Below the pieces are notes generated by a model. That model worked only from the letters and a program-made list of their open reading frames with translations, had not been told where the DNA came from and did not search any database. A stretch of 41,094 nucleotides of DNA from the IMG/VR virus record IMGVR_UViG_3300043640_000096, positions 1-41,094 of that record, one strand, 5' to 3'. Source of the stretch: a virus. Of the stretch, positions 18,817 through 27,827 are shown piece after piece (the first letter of the stretch is position 1; every line of letters starts with the position of its first letter). A program made the position numbers and the translations under genes.

Positions 18817-20268
18817 GTGGACGCTCTCGCCCGTGCCGCCGCCCAGCTAGAGGATGACGCCGAGCACGGCGTTGCGTCCTACCCGAGCCCCGGCTCGCTG
18901 GCTGCCGCAGTGTTCCCCGGCACCGTGCACACCACGGCCCTGGAACTGCTCGACGAGGAACTGGTCGACGTCGCCGACGGGACCACGCCCCGGCTGATGT
19001 GGTTCATGCCGCCGCAAGAGGGCAAGTCGCAGCGAGTCAGCAGGTGGTTCCCGCTGTGGATGCTGATCCGCAACCCGGACCTGCGCGTCGTCATCGCCTC
19101 CTACGAACAGCGGATCGCCACCCGGTGGGGACGCGCGATCCGCAACGAGATCAAGGCCCACCCCGAGTTGGGCCTGCGCATCAAGGCCGACACCGGTGCC
19201 GCGCACGAATGGGAGATCGCCGACCACATCGGCGGCGTCTACTGCGTCGGCATCGGCGGCGCGCTCACCGGCCGCCCCGCCGACCTCGTCATCATCGACG
19301 ACCCCGTCAAGGGCCGCGCCGAGGCCGACAGCGAGGCGTACCGCGAGGACGCCAAGGAATGGTGGTCAGAGACGCTCAACGCCCGGTTGGGCGAGAACAC
19401 GCCCGTCGTGCTGATCATGACCCGCTGGCACCAGGACGACCTCGCCGGCTGGCTGCTCGCCGAGCACCCCGAGGACTGGCGCGTCGTCAACGTGCCCGCG
19501 CTGGCCGACCACGACCCCGCCAAGGGTGAGACCGACCCGCTCGGCCGTGAGCCCGGCGAGTGGCTTCAGTCCGCCCGTGGGCGCACGGTGGGCGGCTGGG
19601 AGATCCGGCGCCGCAACTTCGGCGAACGCGGCTTCACCGCCCTGTGCCAGGGTCGACCGGCACCGGCCGAAGGCGGCATGCTCAAGCGCGGCTGGTGGCG
19701 CTTCTACCACGTGCCGATGGCCCGCGAGCAGGGCGACGGCAGCATGCACGTCACCGACTTCGACCAGCTTGTCCAGTCCTGGGACATGACGTTCAAGGAC
19801 ACCGCCGGCACTGACTACGTCGTCGGCCAGGTGTGGGGTGTGCGCGGCGTCAACGCCTACCTGCTCGACCAGGTGCGCGACCGCATGGACTTCCCCACCA
19901 CCTGCCGCGCCGTGCAGGCATTGAGCGCGAAGTGGCCGCAGGCGCACGCGAAGCTGATCGAGGACAAGGCCAACGGTCCTGCCGTCATCGTCCAACTGTC
20001 CAGCGTGGTCGGAGGCATGATCCCGATCAACCCGAAGGACAGCAAGTCCGCCCGCGTCTCCGCCATCTCGCCCTACGTCGAGGCCGGGAACGTCTACCTA
20101 CCCGACGCGCAACTCGCGCCGTGGGTCGGCGGACTGGTCGAGGAGGCCGCCAGCTTCCCGACCGGCAGCCACGACGACCAGGTGGACTCCATGTCCCAGG
20201 CGCTCAACAGATTGATGGTCAATGCAAGCGCGGCGGCCAACTTCCTCAACCAGCTGACCGGGGGGTAA
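18817..20268 (+). CDS. terL: terminase large subunit (483 aa)
   Basis: Packaging ATPase-nuclease. Walker A PPQEGKS (65-71), Walker B LVIIDD (157-162), motif III MTRWHQ (201-206). Nuclease acidic residues are in SWDMTF (Asp323), LIEDKANG (Glu382-Asp383) and SHDDQVD (Asp453, Asp454). Normal length for the family. Start is the GTG at 18817, after GAGGGGG; an ATG overlapping at 18815 is in another frame. It lies directly between the small terminase and the portal. Confidence 0.95.
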   Translation: MDALARAAAQLEDDAEHGVASYPSPGSLAAAVFPGTVHTTALELLDEELVDVADGTTPRLMWFMPPQEGKSQRVSRWFPLWMLIRNPDLRVVIASYEQRIATRWGRAIRNEIKAHPELGLRIKADTGAAHEWEIADHIGGVYCVGIGGALTGRPADLVIIDDPVKGRAEADSEAYREDAKEWWSETLNARLGENTPVVLIMTRWHQDDLAGWLLAEHPEDWRVVNVPALADHDPAKGETDPLGREPGEWLQSARGRTVGGWEIRRRNFGERGFTALCQGRPAPAEGGMLKRGWWRFYHVPMAREQGDGSMHVTDFDQLVQSWDMTFKDTAGTDYVVGQVWGVRGVNAYLLDQVRDRMDFPTTCRAVQALSAKWPQAHAKLIEDKANGPAVIVQLSSVVGGMIPINPKDSKSARVSAISPYVEAGNVYLPDAQLAPWVGGLVEEAASFPTGSHDDQVDSMSQALNRLMVNASAAANFLNQLTGG

Positions 20269-20272
20269 CCGC

Positions 20273-22420
20273 ATGTCGCGTCGCCTCGGTCTGCGTCGTC
20301 CCCGCGTCGCCGGGCACATGCCCGCCGGGCCGCTCGTCAAGGCGTCCTCCCCGACGTCCCTGCCGGGCGGCCTGGCGCTTCCCTCCGGATCGTCCCTCAC
20401 CGACGCCACGTCGATGCTGGGCGCGCTGCAGGGCCGCACCGCGGGCGCCGTCAATGGCGCCGTGCCACTGGACCGGGCGCACGACTTCTTCGCCCTGTTC
20501 GGCCCCGGCGCACCGCTGTTCCCGTCGCCGCTCAACTCCGTGAATCCGGCGACGCACCAGCAGGACCCGCGGCAGACCGAATATCCGGTCAGCTACAACA
20601 TCCTGAGCAACGACAGGCCGGTGCCGTGGTCCACGCTGCGTGCCGCCGCCGACCGGGTCGACATCATTCGGCTGTGCCTGCGCACCCGCAAGGACGAGCT
20701 GACCGAGATGGACTGGACGTTCGGCTTCACCGCCGACGCCAAGGTCCAACTCGGGATCTCGTCGCCCAACGCCGAGCGGCACATGCGCATCGAGTACGAC
20801 CCGATCATCAAGAAGCTCAAGCAGTTCTGGTCCATCCCGGACCGCACGAACGACCTGAGCTGGCCCGAGTGGTTCGGGATGATGCTCGAAGAGCGGTTCG
20901 TGTTGGACGCCACCACGATCTACCCGCGCATGACCTACGGCGGCGACCTCGCCAGCCTGGAAATCATCGACGGGTCCACCATCAAGCCGCTGATCGACGA
21001 GTACGGCAACCGGCCCATGCCGCCCGCGCCCGCCTACCAGCAGTGGCTCTACGGCTTCCCCCGCGGCGAGTACACCGACAACGGCGCGTCCGACACGTGG
21101 GAGGGCACGGCCGGGTCGCTGGTCTACAAGCCCTACACGCGCCGCACGCAGTCCCCGTACGGCTTCCCGGAGGTCGAGCAGGCCCTGGTGTCCGCCGAGG
21201 TGTACCTGCGCCGCCAGGACTGGATGCGCCAGGAGTACACCTCCGGCACCACGCCCACGTCGTTCCTGAAGACCGACGCACAGATGACGCCCGATCAGTA
21301 CCGGGCCTGGAACGTCGTGCTCAACGACATGCTGTCGGGCAGCACGTCCGACCGGTACCGCACGACCGCGCTCCCGGCCGGGTTCGACCCGGTGCTCAAC
21401 CCGGACGTGGCCGAGCGGTACAAGGCCGACTACGACGAGTTCCTCGTCAAGTTGTTGTGCGCGCACATGGCCACCCAGCCCAGCGAGATCGGCTTCACCC
21501 CGTCCAACGGCCTGGGTGGCGCTGGTTTCTCCGACGGGCAGGAAGACGTCACCTATCGCAAGTCGCTGCGGCCCACGACTCGATGGGTGACTGGCATCGG
21601 CAATCAGGTGTCGACGCAGTACCTCACCATGCCGCCCGAACTCACTATGCAGTTCCTGGGCATGGAGTCCGAGGACGAGGACACCGCCGACGACGTGTCG
21701 CAGAAGCGGGTCGCATCCGGACGGATGACCCTCAACGAGGACCGCGACCGGCAGGGGCTGCCGCGCTACACCTTCGTCGAGGCCGACATGCCGCAGCTGC
21801 AGACCGCTCGCGGCATCGTGTTCCTCGACGGCGCCAGCAAACTGGCCGCACCGGGCGTGGAGATCGGCCCGGCGCAGGCCCCACCGACCGGCGCGACGTC
21901 TCCGGTGCCCCCCGACGGGGACGCCGCGCCGCCAGCCGACGACCAGCAGGACAACGACGCGGACAACGCGGCGGACGATTCAGCGTCCGATAAGGCGCCG
22001 CCGCAGGTCGACGAGCTTGCCGACGCCGACAAGGTGGACGCCTTCAAGCGTGGCCAGAACGAGACCAAGGCACCGCGCGGCAAGCCGTCCGAGCCGTCCC
22101 GACCGAGCGCACCGCAACCGGCCGCACCTCCCTACCCGGCCGACCCGAAGAAGTCCGAGGAGCTGGCCGCGTTCGGCCGGTTCCTGGCCAAGCGCGGGAA
22201 GCTCACCCGGCCGTTCGCGTTCACCGCGCTGGACAAGGCCGACGCCGACGAGCTGAACGCGCTCGCCGCGACCCAGCCCGACGCGGCCCGAGAGCGTGCG
22301 ACGGAGCTGGCCAAGGCCAGTGATGCCGGGGGGCGAGACCGAGCGCCTGCGGGCGCACGACGCGGTGACGAAGGCAGCTACGCCGGCTATCCGCTCCATG
22401 CTCCGGGCGCAGGTCCCTAA
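20273..22420 (+). CDS. portal protein (715 aa)
   Basis: Dodecameric ring at the capsid vertex. Core at about 100-530 with typical portal segments: RVDIIRLCLRTRKDELTEM, SLEIIDGSTIKPLIDEYGN, an SPYGFPEVE region and TPSNGLGGAGFSDGQED. Then come an Asp/Pro-rich linker (about 545-590), a second low-complexity stretch and the end motif FGRFLAKRGKLTRPFAFTAL. The last 98 nt overlap the MuF gene in another frame and have poor third-position GC, so the natural C-terminus or a fusion is open to question. ATG 20273 after GGGGGG. Confidence 0.88.
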   Translation: MSRRLGLRRPRVAGHMPAGPLVKASSPTSLPGGLALPSGSSLTDATSMLGALQGRTAGAVNGAVPLDRAHDFFALFGPGAPLFPSPLNSVNPATHQQDPRQTEYPVSYNILSNDRPVPWSTLRAAADRVDIIRLCLRTRKDELTEMDWTFGFTADAKVQLGISSPNAERHMRIEYDPIIKKLKQFWSIPDRTNDLSWPEWFGMMLEERFVLDATTIYPRMTYGGDLASLEIIDGSTIKPLIDEYGNRPMPPAPAYQQWLYGFPRGEYTDNGASDTWEGTAGSLVYKPYTRRTQSPYGFPEVEQALVSAEVYLRRQDWMRQEYTSGTTPTSFLKTDAQMTPDQYRAWNVVLNDMLSGSTSDRYRTTALPAGFDPVLNPDVAERYKADYDEFLVKLLCAHMATQPSEIGFTPSNGLGGAGFSDGQEDVTYRKSLRPTTRWVTGIGNQVSTQYLTMPPELTMQFLGMESEDEDTADDVSQKRVASGRMTLNEDRDRQGLPRYTFVEADMPQLQTARGIVFLDGASKLAAPGVEIGPAQAPPTGATSPVPPDGDAAPPADDQQDNDADNAADDSASDKAPPQVDELADADKVDAFKRGQNETKAPRGKPSEPSRPSAPQPAAPPYPADPKKSEELAAFGRFLAKRGKLTRPFAFTALDKADADELNALAATQPDAARERATELAKASDAGGRDRAPAGARRGDEGSYAGYPLHAPGAGP

Positions 22421-23015
22421 CGTCACCGCACTGGCCAAGGCGGTCGTCGCCGAACCGGGCAAGGTGAAGACGCTCGTCCGCAAGGCCATGGCCGACCCGG
22501 ACCCGTCCGCGCTCGAAGCGCTGTACCGCAAGGCGTGGAAGGCGGGCACCACCGCGGCCGAGGCCATCACCGGCACGGCGAAGGCCGACGCCGCGACCGC
22601 GACCCCGTCGGTGCTGGCCGAGCTACTGAAGCTGGCCGGTGCCATCTGGGGATCGATCGCGGACTGGACGGGCGACCGGATCGCCACCGTCGTCACCGAG
22701 GCGCTCTCGTCCGACGACCACGCCGACGTCCGCTCGATCGCCAAGCAGATCAACGCGGTGCTCGACGACCCGGACCGGGCGCACATGATCGCCCAGACCG
22801 AGTGCACCCGCGCCATGACCGGCGCCGCACTGGCCACCTACAAGGACTTCGGCGCCGAGCAGATCGAGTTCCTGACCGCGGACGACACCGATGTCGACGA
22901 CCTGTGCGCGGCCAACGAGGACCACGGACCCATCGACATCGACGGCGGCACGTTCCCGAACGGGATGCCACCGGTCCACCCGCGGTGCCGCTGCACCGTC
23001 ATCCCAGCAGAGTGA
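22323..23015 (+). CDS. MuF-like head morphogenesis protein (230 aa)
   Basis: Minor capsid protein of the Mu gpF type, usually inside the head. The C-terminal signature is clear: AQTECTRAMTGAALATYKD (157-175), FLTADDTDVDDLCAANEDHG (183-202), PPVHPRCRCTVIP (216-228). ATG 22323 has AAGG 6 nt before it. The gene overlaps the portal by 98 nt in the +1 frame, and in the overlap this frame, not the portal frame, shows the phage's codon pattern. A fusion by slippage on GGGGGGC (22328-22334) is possible. Confidence 0.85.
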   Translation: MPGGETERLRAHDAVTKAATPAIRSMLRAQVPNVTALAKAVVAEPGKVKTLVRKAMADPDPSALEALYRKAWKAGTTAAEAITGTAKADAATATPSVLAELLKLAGAIWGSIADWTGDRIATVVTEALSSDDHADVRSIAKQINAVLDDPDRAHMIAQTECTRAMTGAALATYKDFGAEQIEFLTADDTDVDDLCAANEDHGPIDIDGGTFPNGMPPVHPRCRCTVIPAE

Positions 23016-23022
23016 GGACGCC

Positions 23023-24339
23023 ATGGCTGACGCCTTCGGCTTCGTGCCCATCAGCAAGTTCGAGAAGACGGACGACGGCACGCTGATCGTCGAGGGTCCC
23101 GCCACGGACTCGAACATCGACCGCGACCTGCAGATCGCCGACCCGGCGTGGCTGTCCAAGGCCATGCCGAAGTGGTTTACGGACCCCGACGGGGCCAACA
23201 TCCGCGAGCAGCACGACGGCAAGCGCGCGGTCGGCACGGCGATCCACTACGAAGAGCGCGACGGCGGCCAGCACTGGATCAAGGCCGAGGTCGTCGACCC
23301 GGTCGCGATCAAGAAGGTGGAGAAGCGCGTCCTGCGCGGCTTCTCCTTCGGTGCCCGCAACGCCCGCGTCGAGGTCGACAAGGCCGCATCCGGCGGCCGG
23401 ATCGTGTCAGGCGACATCTTCGAGGTGTCCCTGGTGGACCGGCCCGCCAACCCCGGCTGCCTGTTCACCGTCGCGAAGGCCGACGACGGCAACGCCCTGC
23501 AGCCGGTCGAGACGCCCGAGCTGGTCGAGAAGGAAGCGAAGTTCACGCCGACCGAGTTCGCCGAACTGCTCAAGACGCTCGGCAAGACGCCCGCCCCGGT
23601 CGAGAAGCGGGACGCCAAGGCTGAGCGGATCGCCGCCGCCAAGGGCGTGCTGGACCAGGTCCGCCCCCTCGTCCCCGGCGCACTGCTCAAGGCCGACGGC
23701 GACGACCCGGCGTTCGACCCCGACACAGAGGCGTCCGACGTGGACGCCGGAACGTCGGCAATTGCCGCCATCGCGCGGCTCATCATCTCCGAAGCAGAGG
23801 GCCTGGCGGCCGGGCGCATGGAAGAGCTGTGGGACATCCGGCTCCTCATCGACGCCGCCAGCGCGCTGCAGTGCTTCGTGGGCAACGAAACCTACCAGGA
23901 GGCCGAACTCATGTCCGAGACCGGAAAGGCCGACGAGGCCACGACGGAGACCGGCACTGAGCCGGCCCCCACCGACGCCAACAAGGACATCACCACCAAG
24001 ACCGAGGCCGCGCCCGAGGGCGAGCCCACGGAGACCGAGACCGCGAAGACCGACGACACGGACGACGCCATCACGAAGGCCATGAAGCCCATCCTGGACG
24101 AGCTCGCGCTCGTGAAGGGCCGCTTGGCAGAGGTGCTGGAGACCCCGCAGTCGGGCGGACCGGTGCGTACCCGCACCACCACCCAGAAAGCCGTGAGTGC
24201 CAAGGGCGACGAACTGCGCCGCGAGATCGACCTCTGCAACAACGCCATCCCCGTCACCGGGGGCGACGTGCAGAAGGGCTACCGCGAGCGCCTGAACACC
24301 GCCAAGGCCGAGCTGGACAAGCTCGACGGCGCTGCCTGA
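23023..24339 (+). CDS. capsid maturation protease with C-terminal scaffold domain (438 aa)
   Basis: XkdF/prohead-protease-like N-terminal domain (about 1-155): REQHDGKRAVG with His64, VLRGFSFGARN with Ser108, and EVSLVDRPANPG (134-145), the usual end of this protease domain. Which Ser/His act in catalysis cannot be settled by eye. The second half is Glu/Thr/Ala-rich and ends in a charged helix, as in scaffolding proteins. A nested start at 23911 would give the scaffold alone. Located between MuF and the capsid gene, as expected. Confidence 0.85.
   Translation: MADAFGFVPISKFEKTDDGTLIVEGPATDSNIDRDLQIADPAWLSKAMPKWFTDPDGANIREQHDGKRAVGTAIHYEERDGGQHWIKAEVVDPVAIKKVEKRVLRGFSFGARNARVEVDKAASGGRIVSGDIFEVSLVDRPANPGCLFTVAKADDGNALQPVETPELVEKEAKFTPTEFAELLKTLGKTPAPVEKRDAKAERIAAAKGVLDQVRPLVPGALLKADGDDPAFDPDTEASDVDAGTSAIAAIARLIISEAEGLAAGRMEELWDIRLLIDAASALQCFVGNETYQEAELMSETGKADEATTETGTEPAPTDANKDITTKTEAAPEGEPTETETAKTDDTDDAITKAMKPILDELALVKGRLAEVLETPQSGGPVRTRTTTQKAVSAKGDELRREIDLCNNAIPVTGGDVQKGYRERLNTAKAELDKLDGAA
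23897..23902 (+). promoter_or_regulatory. internal ribosome-binding site for nested scaffold
   Basis: Perfect AGGAGG, 8 nt before an in-frame ATG (23911), inside the protease gene. It is stronger than the ribosome-binding site of most genes in this window. Confidence 0.7.
23911..24339 (+). CDS. nested scaffolding protein (142 aa), in frame within the protease gene
   Basis: In-frame internal start with a perfect AGGAGG at 8 nt. The product begins MSETGKADEATTETG, is strongly acidic and Thr/Glu-rich for about 70 residues, then has a helical, charged end (RREIDLCNNAI, then RLNTAKAELDKLDG). This is the lambda C/Nu3 arrangement, where the scaffold is made separately from the 3' half of the protease gene. 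No separate scaffold gene exists before the capsid gene, which supports the call. Confidence 0.7.
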   Translation: MSETGKADEATTETGTEPAPTDANKDITTKTEAAPEGEPTETETAKTDDTDDAITKAMKPILDELALVKGRLAEVLETPQSGGPVRTRTTTQKAVSAKGDELRREIDLCNNAIPVTGGDVQKGYRERLNTAKAELDKLDGAA

Positions 24340-24352
24340 AAGGGAGCCAGCA

Positions 24353-26125
24353 ATGCCGAACGTCATCAAGGCTGACGCCACCGAGAAGCTGTTCGGTGGC
24401 GCGAATGAAACCGCTGTCGAGAAGTCGCAGCGGCGCGACCGCTACATGATCGCCCTGGCCAACGAGCCGTGGGCGCGCGTCGACAACATGGGCCGCACCG
24501 TGGCCGGCAACGTGCAGCTCTCGCAGTCCGAGAAGTCGGACACCGGCACGCTGCTGAAGCTGGAGCACATCGAGGACGCCTCCGCGCGTCTGCGTTCGCT
24601 GCTCGCCGACGACACCATCAACAAGGCCCTGGGCACCGACCAGATCGCCGGCATCCAGGCCGCACTGGCGACCACGGGCGACATCCAGAAGGACATCTCG
24701 CTGTCCTCGCCGATCGCCGCCAACGCCGCCGGTCAGCAGGGCCTCGTCCTGTACGACCTGCACGGGCCCGCCGAGGAACTGGTGCCGATCGACACGCCGC
24801 TGCGCAACAGCTTCCCGCGCACCCAGGGCGTCGGCACCTCGTTCCAGTACAAGCAGATCACCGGGTTCACCAACGCGCAGACCGGCTCCGGTCTGCCGCT
24901 GATCCACCCTGGGATCACCGACACCACGCAGACCAACTTCAACGTCGGTGGCGCCGGTACGGCGCTGGCCTACAACCGGCCGCCGAAGATCAGCTACACC
25001 GGCCAGAACCTGCAGGCCGCGTACTTCCAGTTCGGCCTGTCCGATGAGGTCACCTGGTCCAGCTTCTTCGCCGGCCAAGGCTTCCAGGACGTCCGCCAGC
25101 TCTCCCAGACCTCGACGATGTACGCATCGTTCCTGGGCGAGGAGCGGATGACCGCCTACGGTCGCGGCACCTCGGCCAACGGCTACAGCGGAGCAGTCGC
25201 CGCACCGGCCAGCGTCGCGGTGACCGTGTCCGCCACGGGCGGCACCATCCCCGCGGGCACCACCTACTTCGTGGGTGTCGCCACCCTTACCGGGTTCGGC
25301 ACCTCGACCGCGGTGTGGTCCGCGTCGACCACCACGACCGGCTCGACGAGCAGCCTGGCTGTCGCGTGGCCCTCCGTGCCAGGTGCCCTGGGCTACCAGG
25401 TGTTCCTGTCGCGCACCGCCGCGACCGCGGCCACGTCGTTCTTCGTGGGTACCGCGGGCTCCTACGCGGGCGTGTTCACGAACGCGACGACCGTCACCAG
25501 CTCGGCGTTCACCGTCACCAGCTCGCCGACCGCTGGCGCGACCCCGCCCACCACCGACCAGTCGGCACAGGCGTCGGGCTACGACGGCATCCTGCCCATC
25601 ACCATGGGACCGTCCGCCGGCTACACGAAGAACCTGCAGACGACCCTGGACAAGCTCAACCCCGGCTCTGAACTGCAGGCGGCGTTCGCCGCGCAGTACG
25701 CGCTCAACCTGGCCAACCCGGACCGGGTGATGCTCAACGCGCTGGACCGCAAGCAGCAGTCCGACACCATCAAGTCGGTGGGCAACCCCAACGGCTACCG
25801 CATCACGATGGACATGGACAGCCGCTCCGGCCGCATCCTGGGCGAGATCGTCACCGGCATCCAGAACGAGTCCACCGGCAAGGAAGTCGACCTGCAGGTC
25901 CACCCGTACTGGCTGCAGGGCACCATGTCGATCCTCACCGACACGCTGCCCTTCCCCAACAGCAACGTTCCGAGCTGCTGGGAGTACCGCAACGTTCAGG
26001 ATTACATGGGGATCGACTGGCCGACCATGCAGCTCTCGTACGACTTCTCGACGTACTGGTACGGGACGTTCTTCTGCCACGCCCCCGCGTGGCAGGCGTC
26101 GATCACCGGCATCCAGGCGGGCTGA
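24353..26125 (+). CDS. major capsid protein with inserted Ig/FN3-like domain (590 aa)
   Basis: Placed directly after the protease/scaffold gene, with AAAGGGAG before the ATG, as for HK97-fold capsids. N-terminal part (1-280) includes FPRTQGVGTSFQYKQITG (154-171); C-terminal part (405-590) has LDKLNPGSELQAAF and the PYWLQGTMSILTDTLPFPN region. Residues about 283-405 are Thr/Ser/Ala-rich beta strands, with SLAVAWPSVPGALGYQVFLS (334-353) matching the FN3/Ig pattern (W...GYxVFxS). This insertion would sit on the capsid surface. A strong terminator follows. Confidence 0.88.
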   Translation: MPNVIKADATEKLFGGANETAVEKSQRRDRYMIALANEPWARVDNMGRTVAGNVQLSQSEKSDTGTLLKLEHIEDASARLRSLLADDTINKALGTDQIAGIQAALATTGDIQKDISLSSPIAANAAGQQGLVLYDLHGPAEELVPIDTPLRNSFPRTQGVGTSFQYKQITGFTNAQTGSGLPLIHPGITDTTQTNFNVGGAGTALAYNRPPKISYTGQNLQAAYFQFGLSDEVTWSSFFAGQGFQDVRQLSQTSTMYASFLGEERMTAYGRGTSANGYSGAVAAPASVAVTVSATGGTIPAGTTYFVGVATLTGFGTSTAVWSASTTTTGSTSSLAVAWPSVPGALGYQVFLSRTAATAATSFFVGTAGSYAGVFTNATTVTSSAFTVTSSPTAGATPPTTDQSAQASGYDGILPITMGPSAGYTKNLQTTLDKLNPGSELQAAFAAQYALNLANPDRVMLNALDRKQQSDTIKSVGNPNGYRITMDMDSRSGRILGEIVTGIQNESTGKEVDLQVHPYWLQGTMSILTDTLPFPNSNVPSCWEYRNVQDYMGIDWPTMQLSYDFSTYWYGTFFCHAPAWQASITGIQAG

Positions 26126-26140
26126 GTCCCAGACGCACAC

Positions 26141-26176
26141 ACGACCCCCGGTCCAGGCGCTCCTGCCGGGGGTCGT
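26141..26176 (+). terminator. terminator after the capsid gene
   Basis: ACGACCCCCGG (26141-26151) / CCGGGGGTCGT (26166-26176), 11-bp perfect stem, 14-nt loop, followed by GTTGTG. It would lower expression of downstream tail genes relative to the capsid. Confidence 0.7.
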
Positions 26177-26202
26177 GTTGTGCCCCATGCAAGGAGCGCG
26201 CC

Positions 26203-26457
26203 ATGCCCGACCGACTCGTCATGCCCTTCGGTGCCACCGAGATCCGCGGCACCGACGGCACCAAGCGCACCTACCGGCCCGGTCCCGGCGGGACGGTCGT
26301 GCCCCGTGACGCCACCGACGCCCGCGCGCTGCGTGCGCACGGCGCCGTCCTGGCGGGCATAGCGAACGGCGCGGGCGGCCCCGGCCGCACCTGTCAAGCG
26401 TGTGGGTTCCGTGGCTTCTTCCATACCTGCGGCCGATGTGGAGGCGAGTGCCGATGA
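26203..26457 (+). CDS. small protein with C-terminal zinc finger (84 aa)
   Basis: ATG 26203 with AAGGAG 7 nt upstream. Beta-rich first 60 residues, then TCQACGFRGFFHTCGRCGGEC (about 63-83) with five or six Cys in a zinc-knuckle arrangement. Located between capsid and connector. A minor head protein is possible; unknown. Confidence 0.6.
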   Translation: MPDRLVMPFGATEIRGTDGTKRTYRPGPGGTVVPRDATDARALRAHGAVLAGIANGAGGPGRTCQACGFRGFFHTCGRCGGECR

Positions 26458-27299
26458 CGACACCGTTCCTGCTCGGCTCCTACCTCACGATCGAGGAGTA
26501 CCTGGCCGCGCCGACCGCACTGCAGACCAACAACCTCGTGCCGAGCGCCGACCAGGCCACACAGGACGCCGAACTGGCCGGGATCATCGGCCGCGCCTCC
26601 CGGTGGATCGACTCGGTCGCCCGCCAGCCGCTCTACGCCACGGCGACGCTCAACCAGCTCGACTCGGACGCGCGAATCCGCGACGGGCAGATCATCGTGC
26701 ACGGCCACCAGGACCGCGTGAAGGCCGTCACGGCGTTCGCCTGGGGCGTCCGGTTCACCACGCTGACCACGCTGACCAACCCCGACTGCTGGATCGAGGA
26801 GAACCGCGTGCGGGTCTCCCTGTCCAGCGGCGGCCTCGTCTGGTCCGGCGCGCTCAACATCGGCCAGCCGATGGGCGGCTGCGCCTACGTGCAGTGGTCC
26901 TACGTCGCGGGCTGGGTCACCACGCGCCTGTCCGGCGACCAGGACTCGGGCGACACGGTCGTCACCGTCGACAACCCCAACGGCGCCGTGCCGGGCACGC
27001 TCCTCCGGTTCGTCGATGGCGCCGTGCAGAGCACGTACAGCGTGCTGTCGGTGTCAGGTAACGCCATCACCCTCTCCGCTCCGCTGGCCGAGGGCTGGCC
27101 GGCCGGGACTGGCGTGTCCGAGGTGCCCGACGACATCAAGGAAGCGGCCGTGCTGGTCGTCTCCCACTACATCAAGCAGCGCAAGGGCTCCGGCGTCGTT
27201 ATGTCCCGCACGCCCACCAACGCCGCGGCCGACGAGACCGGCGGCGAACTGGCCATGGCACAGCCCCTGGCCGAGCGGTACCAGCGGATCACGCCGTGA
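26454..27299 (+). CDS. head-tail connector/adaptor (281 aa)
   Basis: ATGA overlap. Helical N-terminus (TIEEYLAAPTALQ, then ELAGIIGRASRWIDSVARQPL) typical of HK97 gp6/SPP1 gp15-like adaptors that join the portal. Central beta region (VTTRLSGDQDSGDTVVTVDN) is unusually long for such adaptors. C-terminal helix ends in ERYQRITP. Position after the capsid supports the call; the sequence alone is only moderate evidence. Confidence 0.65.
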   Translation: MTTPFLLGSYLTIEEYLAAPTALQTNNLVPSADQATQDAELAGIIGRASRWIDSVARQPLYATATLNQLDSDARIRDGQIIVHGHQDRVKAVTAFAWGVRFTTLTTLTNPDCWIEENRVRVSLSSGGLVWSGALNIGQPMGGCAYVQWSYVAGWVTTRLSGDQDSGDTVVTVDNPNGAVPGTLLRFVDGAVQSTYSVLSVSGNAITLSAPLAEGWPAGTGVSEVPDDIKEAAVLVVSHYIKQRKGSGVVMSRTPTNAAADETGGELAMAQPLAERYQRITP

Positions 27300-27817
27300 G
27301 CGCCGAGTCCGTGCAGCAGGCGATCGCCGACTACATCACGGCCGCCGCCATTCCGAAGCTCATGCAGTGCTTCGCGGTCCCGCCCTTCGACCTCGAAGAC
27401 GTCAACCAGGACGCGCTCACCCCCGCTGGCCAGACCTCGTCCGGCATCGCCGTCGTCTACACCGACAGCGACGACGAGGAAGGCGCCGACACGTCGATGG
27501 ACGGCGCGGGCGGACGCCGCGTGTGCACGTACCAGATCTCCCTGGAGGTCATGTACTGGGACGTGTCCGGCGACTACCAGGTGGCGATGGGCGCGTACGA
27601 CACGGCGATCTCCGCGATCAAAACCGCGCTGCGCACCGACCCTCAACTCGGGACCGCCAGCACGCCGGGAGTCTCCGGCAACGGCGGCATCATCCAGGCC
27701 GCCTACTCGCGCCTGCACGTCGAGCGCGGGCGTCCCGTGCTGCTCGGCGACGGCAACGCGCCGACGCGCTGGGGCGCCGTCCAGTTCCCTGTCGAGACCT
27801 ACGAGTTCAGCACCTGA
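27296..27817 (+). CDS. putative tail terminator/head-tail completion protein (173 aa)
   Basis: GTGA overlap with the adaptor gene. The alpha/beta protein starts with SVQQAIADYITAAAIPKLM, has an acidic loop (DSDDEEGADTSMDGAGG) and ends with a strand VQFPVETYEFST, a form seen in gpU-like tail terminators. Position between adaptor and tail tube agrees. No decisive motif. Confidence 0.55.
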   Translation: MSAESVQQAIADYITAAAIPKLMQCFAVPPFDLEDVNQDALTPAGQTSSGIAVVYTDSDDEEGADTSMDGAGGRRVCTYQISLEVMYWDVSGDYQVAMGAYDTAISAIKTALRTDPQLGTASTPGVSGNGGIIQAAYSRLHVERGRPVLLGDGNAPTRWGAVQFPVETYEFST

Positions 27818-27827
27818 GAGGTGAACC

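Noticed and set aside
24254-26188. Long leftward frame antisense to the capsid gene
   Set aside because: Compositional shadow; Gly/Val/Arg-rich without structure, and no ribosome-binding site or context for a leftward gene.
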